DNA of 64,000 nt from Tetranychus cinnabarinus (GCA_022266195.1 WHVY01000002.1:13841001-13905000); one strand, 5' to 3'. Positions 48,066 to 60,491 are shown, counted from the first letter of the stretch. Notes: generated by a model from the sequence alone, not told the origin. Program-made: numbers and translations.

Positions 48066-48276
48066 AGTTGGAAAGGCAATTCTTATATCAATTTAAGGGA
48101 TATTTTATGTTTTAGTAAAAGGTAATCATTGTTGACCATTAATATCCAAAAATCAAATTGTTAACAAGCTAAGCTATAAGTCAGGTTAATTAGTATTTTA
48201 ATCCATTCAGTTGTAACCATCGTTTCTATTCACCATTAAAGATTTCTTGTTTAACTTGAACTGTAATATTTCAACT
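48066..48276 (+). repeat. 3' LTR of the Copia element
   Basis: 211 bp, matching the 5' LTR throughout by reading. The short purine-rich tract GAGTAGGAG at 48057-48065, overlapping the Pol stop codon, is the likely polypurine tract. Confidence 0.95.
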
Positions 48277-48671
48277 ATTATTATGTGTGTTGCTTTCGAA
48301 TACAAGATTCTTGCAGAAGATTCCAACACAAATTGATATATTCAGATAATTAGAGAGGATATTCTGTATCATTCTGATTCATTCAATCGCAAAACTTTTT
48401 TTCTCTTTCTTACTTTTTCTGCTCCTTTTCTTCCAATAATGGGACAATTTCATTTGTCGCTCTTTTCATCTTCTTTTCCCCTTCTTCTCATCTTCTTGGA
48501 ATTACTTTCTTTTACTTTCCAATTTTATCATAATTTATTTATCATTCTGTTTTTCACTTTCATTATTCAACTCAAAGTAAACATTTAATGATGACATTAT
48601 CAATATCATTGGATTATTATCATTTTTTGGCTCTTCTGCTGCTTGAGCTTGTTTTTTGATCATGTTTTCAG

Positions 48672-48734
48672 GAGAAACAAAGTGAATCAGTTTTGGTCAA
48701 TTCTGATGAATCAGATACATTTCAAAGTAAATAA
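48672..48734 (+). CDS. Candidate terminal exon (20 codons plus stop)
   Basis: A pyrimidine-rich stretch ending in TTTTCAG at 48665-48671 precedes an open frame encoding an acidic, Ser/Asp-rich tail (EKQSESVLVNSDESDTFQSK), a TAA at 48732-48734, and AATAAA at 48765. The order acceptor, short tail, stop, poly(A) signal fits a last exon of a plus-strand gene, perhaps the one split by Copia. However, I cannot find a good phase-0 donor to pair with it. Confidence 0.3.
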   Translation, partial: EKQSESVLVNSDESDTFQSK

Positions 48735-48770
48735 TGTGAAATGATTCATTGTAATTGGCTTTGTAATAAA

Positions 48771-51700
48771 CTGTCTGTTTCTTTAACAAAGGAAGCTCTG
48801 AACCTTCAATATTCATAGTCAAGTACTACGACGCACTCGATATGGATGTGTAAAGCTTTTTGCAATAACTGTGTGTGGTATGTCCAATTTCGAAAATTTC
48901 TAAGCATCGAAAGATGAACTTTAGAGCTTAAGTTTTGGTGAAATTCACATCGAATAATCAGATAGAATTATACAGAGCATTTCAGCTAATTTTCCTGTTG
49001 TGAAATGGCTACTACTTGACACTGGAGTGACCTTGAAGCTAGATATTTTGTATGGCATTTTCGACGATACTCAATTGTCATATGCCAAGGTCAAGGTCAT
49101 TCAAGGTCAATTTGCGGAAATCTATGCTAGCCATATGAAAGGTCAAAAGCAAACTAAATCATAATTTTCAAGGTCAAATCATACTGGGAAGTCATCATGA
49201 AGTTTAATCATTCTTCCACAAGTTTATCGTTAGGTATCTTTATTTGAACTTAAACTCCTAAAAAACATGGCAAATTTAGAGCTTCGTTGGTGTTATCCAG
49301 TCATTACCACGCGGAGGTGAAGTTGCAGTTTGGGCTTTTTTCATAACCCGGATGCATTGCCTAGATTTATTCAACTTACATCAAAATGTCAGACCAGTCT
49401 TGTAACATTCCCGTTCCTTTTATTTCTGTTTTTTAGAAGATTTTCTGCAATTTGTCCGAATGATTTTATTTCATCTTTCTATGTCTCAAACAACGAAAGA
49501 ATTCAATTTTATTAATATGATCTATTTAATCATTTGCAAATCCATCTCTACATTTCGAGTCAAAATTGTTCCTCATCGTGGTGTGCCTGATTGTCTTTAT
49601 ATTCATGTCTTCAGACTATTTTTGTTTCTAATATGTCCTTTATTTAAAATATTTTTGATTAATTATCCAATTTTTCTACTAACATTATCCTTACTCATTA
49701 CTCCGATGCTTTTTCATCTCTAAATTTTTAAAAATTCATATAATTAAAATAATATTGATGTCTAAATATGAAACCGTACACTAAACATCGAACAGAATGA
49801 AGTGATTATTCGACTCATGAAAAATGGTCAATATGCCTATGAAACCTTTCCACGAGGTTAGTTTTTCGTCATAATTTCTATTTCTGGCACGCTTTTGGGA
49901 CACTATCTTTCTGTATTTGTAAATTTCACGAGACGCAATGTCAGTGACTGCACTACTCACTAACCTATGGAGTTTGAGAAGATTGTCATAGTTCACTGTA
50001 ATATTACAAATGAAATTTTTGCGATTGGTTTCAAGGACATTCAAGGTCACTCACTTATTTGACTTTTGACCATCATTTTGAGTTCATGTCCTGGAACTTT
50101 CTGAAATCAAGCTTAAATTTTTCCCTTGAAAATAATCCGAAATGAAGAATAAATTAATATTTTTTGCCCTTCTAAGGTCACACAAAGACATTCAATGAGT
50201 TACAGACTTAGTGAACTTCCTAATGAATCGACCTTCAATCATTCTGAAAAGTAAAATTTGCGTGTCATTTTCAATCCAAAAAAATGTAATTTCCTTTACA
50301 ATCATAAAGTTAACCCATTCTCATAATCAACTGAAAGCAAAAACAAACGGAAATGTAATTTCATTTGAAAAAGTGAAGCAAAAGATGAAATACTCTGAGT
50401 CTTTAAAGGATAAAGTTGAAAATGATGGAAACTTATCAAATGTGAAAGGGTTGAAAAAAAGGAAAGCGATATTATTAAAGGTATTATCAACTTAATTTTC
50501 TGATTTTATCAGGTAACAGTGAAATGAAAAACTGGATTTTTTTAAATAAATAAAAGGAAACTAAAAGATTGGGAAGAAAAGGAAAGGTGAAAGATGATGA
50601 TGAGTTGAAGAGAGTAAATAAATGTACGATGAAAGGTTGAATGAAAAATGTTGGTATCAAAAAGTTGAGAGAGAAGCAAAGAGAGAGGAAGAATTAGATT
50701 GATGAGATGAACAACAATTTATATCAAATGTGGATAAGAAAAAATGATTCAAGAAAAAGAAATGAGAAAAAAAGGATTTAAAGAAATGGTAAAAAATGAT
50801 GAAATAAAAGGTTGAAATAGGCATCATGAGTGATCAATCGTCAATGAAAATTGTTCAACTTTATCTGGTTCAATTAATGAATTCAATATCAAACATGATA
50901 ATGATAACATCAAGAGTAAATTGAATAATGTTTTGATTGAAAAAAACGTAAAGAATGAAAAATGAATTATTTTCAAGAAGAAAATTTGTTTTTTCCTTCA
51001 TTTCTCAACTTTACTGACAACTTGAAACTGAAAATTTTTCAAAGCAAAATTCACTTACAATACGTTTTATATTGCTGCTCAAGTCAACACTTTAGCAAGC
51101 GAAGTTGATGAAATTAATTTATAATTGAACAGAAAATTGAACGAGAGATTTGCAATTTTTCTCGTTTTCCTTTCACTTTTTGATTCATTTAATTTCGATT
51201 TCAAAAGTTTATCATTTTTCCAACAAAGCTTTTACATTGATTTTGCTTTTTTTAAGCGCAAAAGGAAGAGAAGTTCAACATTCAATCTTGCCATTTCCAT
51301 GATTCGCCAAGTCCCTTGATATGTTATCTGAACAGTTTGAAACAGTTTACCATAATTTTGTTGCTTTCATTTTCTCTTTGCTTTTTTATTGGAAAAAAAG
51401 CTGAACAAACAAGAGGCGAATCTTCATTGGTACTGTTTGGTTGTTTACCAAGGAAAACAGGAGAAGCAAGAAATAATCAAAAGTATCATCAATTGGGAAT
51501 TGGAGGGAATTCATGATACTTTTTTCTTCTCTTTTCCGAAACTCGAAAACGGTTGATCAGTCAAAGCTTCATCAGTTTGCTATTCCATCCATTCCATTGT
51601 GTGTGACATTTCAATTTTAGTCGAATATTTTTCATCTCTTTTCCTCACCTTTTATTTTCCATCATTTCACTCTCCATTTTCACTGAATTTGGAAAATTTA

Positions 51701-53039
51701 TTCAAGTTTATATGAATATTGAAATGTTTTTCGTTTCATTTCAAATTCATTTGCCAATCCATTAACAAGTTTCAAGTCTTTTTTTCAATCAATTGGTAAA
51801 GAGCAAGAAAAAAGTGTTCATCTGAAACCCACTATTTTTTTGCTCTTCGTTTTCATCTAAAGATGCGATAAATGCATGATAAATGTTGAATACTATTTTG
51901 CATAATAGTTGAAGGGAAAGGAAAAGGGTTGAGGTGAAAGAGGCTTTAAAATTTATAATTCATATCAGATCATGTAATGGTAAATCTGTTGAATCGTGTT
52001 CTATTCAATAGTCAATGGAAGAAGGTTGAAAGGGAATAAAACATTTGGAAACATTTTCTTCCTTCAGCCTCATTTAACATGAATTCATTGACATTTTTAA
52101 TCTCATTTTCAAATGCACGAGACTACCAATGAAAGGTAAAAAACTTGTATAGTTGCGAGTTTAAACAAAAGCACTGAAAACTGTTTATCTCGAGTTAATT
52201 TTCATTCAACTTTTTTGATCAGCTTTTTTAATCTTTTCCTTTTGCTAAATCATTTTATCTCTTATTTACGACTAAACTTGATTCACTTGGATTGAATCAA
52301 AAAGTTGGCAAACTGTGCAAAGAATAGAATCAACAAATTGAACTTGAACCAGGTTTTTGCATCTCAATCTAGCATTTTAATGTTTTCGCTCTTCTTTTTA
52401 TCCCTCTGTCAATGGAAGATTGAAGGAGGAAAGAGGAGGAAAAAAAGTGATGAGAAAGAGTTAATCTTGAATAATGCTCAACTCGATTGCTCAGGGATTA
52501 AATTGAATTCTTTTCTCTCCTTAATTGGATCTTTAAGCTAATTGATAAGCCTTTGGAAAACCTGACTAGACGATAATTTGGAGCAATTGAAATGAATCAA
52601 GATGAATTATTGTTCAGTGTTGCTTATCAAATTGAAAACCAATCAAATGATTATTAATAGTTTAACGTTAAATCACCTAAGTTAGGATGATCGATTTTAA
52701 ATCGGGAATATATTCATGCTTTTAGAATTCAATGAAATCATTAGTTGCTGCAAGATAGAATCAAAAAATCCTACTTCATTGTCAGTAGTATGATCTCAAA
52801 TGATATAATATTATACATCCTTGAATTGTTTTAAACTTAAAATCGACACATCTTTATTATCCTTATTTAACATGACTAATATGTATCTAATAATGCACAA
52901 TAAGATTATAATTTTTATTGCTTTGTAGTGGGTGTTTTATCTTGTATAACTGCTTGAATTTGTAACTTACGAAGGTTTGATGCTTCAGACTTAAGATTTG
53001 AACCACTTAATCAAAGTCACTGATATTAAGAAATTACAT
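48771..53039. other. Intergenic with AAGGTCA-rich DNA
   Basis: No supported gene. From about 49020 to 50190 there are several AGGTCA half-sites, the densest at 49085-49109. Short frames at 49330-49723 and 50211-51516 are composition-driven. Confidence 0.45.
49085..49109 (+). promoter_or_regulatory. Cluster of three (T/C)CAAGGTCA nuclear-receptor motifs
   Basis: CCAAGGTCA at 49085, TCAAGGTCA at 49091 and TCAAGGTCA at 49101 match the extended monomer site bound by FTZ-F1/NR5A- and ERR-type receptors. More half-sites occur nearby (about 49031 inverted, 49141, 49170, 50040, 50175). It may be part of a repeat rather than an enhancer. Confidence 0.35.
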
Positions 53040-53860
53040 TGTTTTCAGCCTCAGATTGGGACCTTCGGATGTCAATTAGAGGGCAAAAAACTGAGTGACC
53101 GTAAATGAGCTTGTGCGTTCAAACTTATGTTTCATCAATCTGCAAAAGCTCAGGGTACAAATCTTAGATATTGTAATGGTTAGAAATGTTGACGATGGTT
53201 GTAAATTAACCACGTGCAGACCATACCGATCAGTCAATCAATTAGTTTTGAGGAAATTTCGGTTATCTTTCCAATGGTAAGAGTTATGACCATCTTACAA
53301 ACACTGACCGATCTGAAAAATTCTTCCCTCTCGGGAAATGGCCTCCAAATGTCAATAACGGATTGGCCTTGAATGACCTTTAGCGTTCGATTATATGGTT
53401 GTTCAATCTGCAAAAGCTCATACGTCTGATGTCTGTAGCATAAAGCGTTCGTGAGTTATGCTTACAAATAGGCGTAAAATGAAAAAAACGCCGGATATTT
53501 TGCTTTAAGCAATAATTCCAACTCTTTCATATAGCATTTGAATGTGTGTCATTTTTTATTTTATGTATTGTGAATTCTAGGTTTAAAGGTTAAAACCCAT
53601 TGAATTTTTAAGTTTACGTGATATAACTAACCATGTTATAATACCAAGAGATGCTCATTCAAAGTGGCATTCGCAAGCTTAAATGTTTGGCTGGGTAGAT
53701 ATCATGTCATGCCAAGATTATCTTTGAAATTCCTTAGATCATCTGCATGTCCTTAAAATGATCATCAAATTTCAGACTTAAAGTTTGACCATTTGCAAGA
53801 ACAAATCTGATATCTGTAGCATTAAAATTTGAAAGTTATGATCGTCAACAGGTGATAAAC
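53040..53860 (+). repeat. Diverged repeat units with AATCTGCAAAAGCTCA and CTGTAGCAT words
   Basis: At least three related units: about 53060-53200, 53332-53473 and 53735-53855. Units 1 and 2 share TCAATCTGCAAAAGCTCA after an AATGTCAAT/GACC word. Units 2 and 3 share CTGAT(G/A)TCTGTAGCAT followed by AGTTATG. A related fragment lies at about 60783-60895. No coding frame. Confidence 0.6.
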
Positions 53861-56800
53861 ACTCTGTTCCTCACAAAGTTTTATCAAAATTATCGCTCTA
53901 ATAAACATCATTACTTATCGAAATTATTTATATTTCCATGGCCATTGATTCAACCTGAAATACCTTCTTAAAGGGAATCAGAATTCATTTTCATTTGCAC
54001 CTTACCTTTCATTTTGCATAATGACTAAACACACATAAGAAAGGTTCATGTGAACAAGGAATGAAAGGAAGCAAATTATTTGCCAAACTCTACATTCATC
54101 ATTATCCCAACCTATGTGAACAAGAAATTACCGCTTGGTAAAAGTTCGAAAAGTTTTCCCTCTTCCTTCACCTTCTTTCATTTACTCTATCATGTTATTT
54201 ACATGATTTGATAATGTTGTGGTTTAGGTTAAAGCTTTTTTGCACTTTTCCTTCCCACTCTTTGCAATGTTAAAATAATAAAAATGGTAATATTATTTTT
54301 ACTTATCATTATAAATTACAAGATCAATATAATAATTTATTCCCAAGTGCAATTATCTTGAAATGAAATAATGATATTAATATGAAAACAGAGAGCATTT
54401 ATTTTCCCATTTAAGGGAACGATACTTTTGTCAAAATCTCTCAACATCAACATGAATTCATTAAAGTAAGAATGAAATTAGAATCTGAAAAACTCTCAAA
54501 TCTCTTCAGATTATCTTCGCATTTTCAGTTGCAATCCTTATCCAAACTCCAACAGACAAAATTGAATACAAAAGTGTAAATGAAAAGAATCAAAAATGAT
54601 CTGGAAACAGAAAAATGTTTTATTTTCAACTTTGAGTTTCATGAAAATATCAACTTGCCAACCCTTTCACTGTTTCCCAGAAAATCTTATTCAATTGAAT
54701 TGTGATTGTTTCGTGTCATGAAAATGCCAGTTTACATCATTATCGTATTAACCCAACTAAATGAAGAAACAGTTTCTTAAAAGAGTCAAAATTGTGAGAC
54801 ACAAAAAAGTAAGAAATTGAATGAGAAAAGAAAAGCAGAAAGAATGAGAAAAAAATGAAAGACAAAAGTTGACAAGTTTATCATCATTATCATGATGATG
54901 CATGAATAGTCTTGAGACTGTGGTTGGAAAAATTTTCCTTTGTTTGAATTTTACCTCGAAAATTATGTTTGACTGAAAACAGGCAAAATTACATTAAAAG
55001 ATGAACCAAAATCCAAATGGAAAAGTGATATTTTCCTTTCTTCCTTTACATATTGTTAACAAGAAAAAAGGTTTGCCTTTAACCGCACTAAAAGGTGAAC
55101 AGTAAAAAGAGCAAAAAATGTTCATCAAAAGTTGGCGAAAAGTTTTCGAAGAGAGAAAAAGATGAATCAGTTTCAGTCGATAAAGTGTTGGTAAATGACA
55201 AAATGAGTTATCTCTAGACTTTGATCAGGGAATGATCGAGCTGGGAGGGAAAAAAGATAAAAGACAATTTCAATAATGATTTGCAATTTAATAAAAAGAG
55301 ACATGAAAAGGTAATGATTTTGTGTAACATGTAATAATAACATTTAATTGTGACTATCGAACTATCAAATGGTAATAAAAGTGATCACATCTTGCACCTC
55401 CTCTCAATGCTACTCTCAATTCATTTTCGGTTCAGGTACAACTGTTGTGTTAATGATGAACCTTTTTTTTCTACCTTTTTTTGCTCCTTCATTATCATTA
55501 TTATCATCAAATTGACTCTAAAAAAAGGTAAAGGTAAAAGTTTTTCATTTATTGATGTTTCTGCTCGCTTTTAACCATTTTTTTCTTGCTTCGCCAGACT
55601 CATCATTTGTACCTCAAGGGAAAAATCAAAGGTCATCATCATAATCATCTTCACTTAGCAGTTGAATTTTCATTGACTCATCCAGATTCATTCATTCATC
55701 ACTAACCTATCATCATCTAGCTCACCTGCAAGGTAAAGAGAAGAGGAGAAAAAAGACGAATAAAAATGTGATAATTTACAAGTAAAATGAAAGACGTTTG
55801 CTTTTAGAGTTTTCATCATTTCTTCCACTTGATGATAATCTTGAAATTGTATCTTTTTTCGAGCAATAATTTTGTTCGAAGTGAAGTGATTTTTACTTCT
55901 GTTTACTGTGTTGTTGCTTGTTCGGCCCATTTTCAGTAACAATATGCTATTCCAATAATGATAGGAGTCCAAAGTGCTCTTGAATATCTTTCAAGTGAGT
56001 TGAGTAGTTTTTGATGAAGAGTGAAAAGATGAAGATGATGAGAGTAAAAATGTTATCAAAGTGAGTCTAGGGATGAGGAAAACTGTCAACAATATCTTTG
56101 GACTTGGATAAAGGAAAGGAAAGAAAGGAAGACAAAAAGAGATTTTCATTTCAATAGTCATTTTGTGTTTTTTTTGTGGCTCATGAAAATGATGAGGATA
56201 AAGAGATAAAGAGAGTTGATATGACAACAAGATATAAAAAAGAGCAAAGTGTTGGTTTTTGGATTATAAGGTAAATTAAGTTAATTTAAGCAACTCAGAT
56301 TTGCAAGGAAAGTAATGAAGAGAAGAGAGCGAAGAGAAGAAGAAGAAAAAAGTACAGAAAATTGGCCAAACTAATAACAATACTAATGATATTAGAGTTG
56401 AAGTAATAAAGCGCACTTGATCTTGCTCATTATTCACCTTCATCCGTCATTCCTCTTCATCACAACTCTATTGTAATGCCTATTAACCATTGTATTCCTG
56501 TTTCTGTTTGAATAATAAACATTCATATCTAATTAAATTTGTCAATTTTACTTTTCCAATGTCGACTTTTTTTCCCTTCTGTTTTGCCTCTTTTCACTCT
56601 AAACACAGAGGAATGCTTAGAGATAATTATTAGCAAACAAACGATAATTTGATAACCGTAAAGAATGAGAATAACAGAGAAAAAAGGAAAACACTTTTGT
56701 TCGTTATCATGCTTAGTTCAACTAACAATTGCAATTTGGTGAACATTTGGTGAAATGGGGAAAATCGCAGAATCCTCTTTTTACCCGACTTAAGTCGACA

Positions 56801-59264
56801 TTGATTCTGATTTTTTTGTCTCACCATTTACTAATTAGAAAATGTTTGACAAGAAAATGTCGAGAAAATTTTGTTATTACTTTTTGTCAGATGGAAAAGT
56901 ATTATTTACTTGAAACTCTTTTTTTCCTCTTCTTTTCCTTTTCAATCCCAGTTCTAACTGGGAGTTTGCACTCCCAACGTTATAATCAGTTCAACATTTG
57001 AGTGAGCAAGTTTCAAGGGATAAAGATGAGAGTAAAGAGGAAAACAAAGTTTGAATGGGAAAAGACAAAGAAAGTGGAAAACATGAAAAGAGAAGAGAAG
57101 AGAAAAAAGTCTGAAAACGATTAGGAAATCAATTGAATGTTTCCTGATCTTGACTTTTTATTCAATCTTCCGGTTATATCAAAATTTTGCGCCTGGAAAC
57201 CATGAGAGAAGAGAATGGGAAAAAGGATAAAGACGATGAAAGAAGACTTGAACTACAAATTTAATTGCAATTGATGGCAAGATAATTGAGCCACAAGGTA
57301 AATTGTTGAGGTAAACAATCCTTAAACATGGTTCACTATTTAACCATTAAAAGTAAATAAGACGCTGAGAATCGATAAAATTTTTTCTTCTCAACTTTGG
57401 ATTCTCTTGCTTTTTTTTGTTTCCAATTCAATCTCACCATTCTCATCATCATCAGTCTAATTTTCCTTCCTTTTCGTTATCCTTTATCATGTGCACTCTT
57501 TGCCCTTTTTTTGCTCATTTCATTATCCTTTATCCAGTTGAGAAAAGATCTTTTCTCTTCTCTTTTTTTTCTCTTCTTCTTGTTGAATCAATTTCCAATT
57601 CCACCGAGAACTCGCCATTTCCTAGACTCTCTTGTACATTAGCTCATCTCACCTCTCCCATCAAGTGTCCATCCTTGTATTCAACTCTACTGGGCTTCCA
57701 TTTCCTCATCATCTTGCTCATCTTTAACATTCCCATCAAATGTCTGCAAATGTCTTTACTTTTATTCCGTTTCCATGAGAAAACTGTTCACCTAAAGAAA
57801 TGTAAAAAGAAATCATTTTTTTTCTTCTTCTCTTTTCACCATTTTCTGTGACTTTTTCATTAACCAGAATTGATTGAAACTTTCATTAAAGGAAAATCCA
57901 AAAATGAAATATTTCCAAATCAATGAGACTCGCTAATGAACCATTAAAATGCCAACCTTTCAATGGATTCAATGTTTGCAATATTTGACTGAAGGAAAAT
58001 ATCGCAACTTTACTGGGAATGATAAATGTTTGAAATATTATGATAAGAATTTTAATTGAAAGCAATTCTTTGCAATTTAATGTTTTCCAAGAATGGTAAA
58101 GATTCAATAATTTTCATTTACCAAATTCATTGCCATTAAAATGGAAAAAATGATTTTCCTTTTTTCCCTGTGAATAACATTTTCTCTGCCAACAGAATGC
58201 TAAAATGGAAACAGAAAAGGAAATTTATTGAAAAGTTGATCAAAAAAGGTTGAAAAATGTTTACCAATTGCAACATTTAAATGAACATAATGATGATGAT
58301 AAAGATAATAATAGTTGCATCAATAATAAATGCACAAGTTCGTGTAATATTATAATTATAAATGATTTGATCGTTATTTCACTTTCAATATTACCATTAT
58401 ATTGTGATAGATGAAAATATGATAATTTTAATTGTATAAATGAGTAAAAATGGTGAAAGGAAAAATCGCTTTTTTCAAATTTTCCCTCTTTCAACCTTTT
58501 GTTTTTGTAACCCAACAGTGAAAAACAGATTTACAACTTCATTTCATTTCAATTGAATAAATTAAAGTTTGACTTTACAATGCTTCTGCTTTTACAATCT
58601 GATTGCACATTAAACCAAGCAATCATTTAATGGTCATTTAAAATTGAATTAATATGTTAATGATGAGACTTTTTTTGGTACACTTGGAATCAATTACAAT
58701 TAGCTGTTGTTGGTATATTAATGAATGTCAAATTGGTAGGAATTATGAGGTTGAAAAGTTAATTATTGTTTTACATTCAATTTTTCGGAAAAAACTTGGT
58801 TTCAATATTGAAATATTTTTTAAAACTCTTCCTCCATTGAAACATCGTTAACTGAAGATGCTTTGATGATACTTTGAAATTTGTCAGAAATCGAAATTGA
58901 ATTTTTCGTGCTCCACAGCTTTGGCAAATAAAAGTTTAAGAAAATAGAAAGGACTCGTTTTAAGGAAAAGTGCTCGAAAGATAACATCAGTTTTTGAAGA
59001 CATTCGCGATAATTACAAAAGTAATAAACCGTCAATGCGCTTGATGGCTCAAGTAGAGCTTAACAAGCATCATTTAGTCTGATATTTCTTATTATTTCAT
59101 TCCTAGATTCAACCTTGAATTGTTATCAATATTACTAATATTGTGATGTTTTATCGATAAGCTGTTTTGCCAAAAAGCTAGAAAAAATGTAAGTACTGTG
59201 AACCCTCTCATATTGTCACATTAGCATTAGCATTAGGATTAGCATTTCGGCTATTTTTCTATAA
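53861..59264. other. Intergenic, low-complexity DNA
   Basis: No supported gene. Frames such as 57417-57851 are Phe/Ser/Leu-rich by composition. A CATTAG tandem repeat of about four units lies at 59219-59245, just before the mariner end. Confidence 0.5.
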
Positions 59265-60200
59265 TATTAGGTAACCAAATAAGTTTTGATACGATTTCGA
59301 TCTATTTTCAAAATGCAATTAAAATTCAACAATTAAGAATATGCTCTTAATTATTGTTTTTCCTAGTAATAAGGATATGACTAATAAACAGTTATTGATC
59401 ATATTTAATGATCAAAATGATCAGATCATCCCACAGTTAACGGTAAAATGTCGAGTGAAAAACTTCTAATTCGTGCTTCTTTAGTTTATGAGTTTAAATT
59501 AGGGTCAAAACCCGGTGATTGTTACCCTAGGGTCATCAAAGCTTTCGTTGAGGGTTCAATAAGTGAGGTTACAGTGAAAAGATGGTTCTCAAAGTTAAAA
59601 TCTGGTGACCTCAGCATCGAAGACAAACCAAGGGAAGGACGACCATTTACAGTGTCGGAAAGTGACCTGAAGGCCAAGGTTGAGTCCAATCCTGAGGTAA
59701 CTTGTTCCGAACTTGCCCAAGAGTTTGGTGTAACTGCTGAGGCCATAAGAGTGCGACTACATGCCATTGGTAAAGTGCATAGGTTAAACAAATGGGTTCC
59801 ATATGATTTGACCCCTGATCAAAAAGCAAACAGGGTTTCTATTGCTTTGTTACTCATTTCTCGTCACGAAATGACCCTTTTCTTGACCGTTTAATGACTA
59901 GTGACGAAAAATGGGTCCTCTATGACAATAATACGAGGTCATATGCTTGGTTGGACCCAGGTGAGGCATCAAGGTCAACCCCTAAACCTTGATTGCATCA
60001 GAGGAAGCTTCTTTTGTGTGTTTGGTGGTGTCCAAGGGGGGTGGTGCATTATGAAGTGCTTGAACCCGGTGCAACTGTCAACGCTGACCTCTATGTTGAC
60101 CAATTGACAAGAGTCAATGCAAAATTGGTTGAAAAATGGCCAGCATTGGTCAATAGACAAAAGGTCATTTATCTGCATGATCATCATGCATCATGGTAAG
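59265..60200 (+). mobile_element. Degenerate mariner element, 3'-truncated
   Basis: A TA followed by TTAGGTAACCAAATAAGTTT at 59267 fits a mariner 5' inverted repeat. The decayed transposase follows at 59448-60200. I found no inverse copy of the end downstream, so the 3' part is lost or too diverged. Confidence 0.75.
59448..60200 (+). pseudogene. Mariner transposase pseudogene
   Basis: Residues 1-140 in the first frame carry the mariner helix-turn-helix region (VYEFKLGSKPG, KRWFSKLKSGDLSIEDKPR, GRP). The frame then shifts near 59860: the catalytic-domain part DPFLDRLMTSDEKWVLYDN continues in another frame with WLDPGEASRSTPKP. A TGA nonsense codon follows, and the sequence resumes with HQRKLLLCVWW, PALVNRQKVIYLHD. 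The last motif lacks the usual NARPH after HD, and the frame stops. One frameshift, one internal stop and loss of the C-terminus make it inactive. Confidence 0.9.
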
Positions 60201-60263
60201 ACCAGCTCATCTAGAGCGAAATCAACCCGGCACTTGACGTACGCATGGTGATGCTGATGGTGA

Positions 60264-60491
60264 GGATTCGGTGAAAAAAACCACCATGAATTAGGACTAG
60301 AGAAATTCCATGGCATTTATGGAACTATCCGAGCCTGCAAGGAAATCGAGAATGTCTTCAAGAGGATTCTCAGTTTGAAAAAGCATGTTGCTGTAAAATC
60401 AAAGGAAGCTGAAGAATGTATCATTAGCTTGATCATGAATTTCATTAAAATATTCATCAAAGCGCACTCAATGAAAAAGGCGCTATATTGA
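60264..60491 (+). other. Unassigned open reading stretch (75 codons, no start)
   Basis: From 60264 to the TGA at 60489-60491 there is an open frame with balanced amino-acid content (KFHGIYGTIRACKEIENVFK; KEAEECIISLIMNF), unlike the low-complexity frames around it. It has no ATG near its start. It may be the remnant of a last exon or of a mobile element. It does not read as mariner C-terminal sequence to me. Confidence 0.3.

Larger units (their letters stand above)
44047..48281 (+). mobile_element. Complete Ty1/Copia LTR retrotransposon
   Basis: The 4225-bp element (44052-48276) has two 211-bp LTRs with AGTTG...CAACT ends, a primer-binding site, one intact Gag-Pol frame and a short purine tract. 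It is flanked by the 5-bp duplication ATTAT at 44047-44051 and 48277-48281. The LTRs read as identical, so the insertion is recent and the element looks structurally capable of moving. Confidence 0.95.
43772..48353 (+). pseudogene. Candidate membrane-protein exon split by the Copia insertion
   Basis: I do not recognise the protein. After a good acceptor (TTTTCTGTTGTAG ending at 43771) an open frame encodes an acidic Asp/His/Asn-rich start, then about 70 residues rich in Trp, Leu, Phe and Ile (SWLVVGSWLAFVSSIITWF; LFLTLIYILCLSVSLF), which look like two or three membrane segments. The Copia element interrupts it after the codons for Asn-His-Tyr at 44043-44051. Leaving out the element and one copy of the ATTAT duplication, the same frame would run 23 more codons from 48282 to a TAG at 48351-48353. 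In the interrupted form the frame enters the LTR and stops at about 44109. Upstream exons were not found, so it may be a chance frame. Confidence 0.4.

Noticed and set aside
57417..57851. 144-codon frame, one of the longest unassigned
   Set aside because: Phe/Ser/Leu/His-rich product of pyrimidine-biased DNA; no domain, and the same DNA is open in another frame with similar composition.
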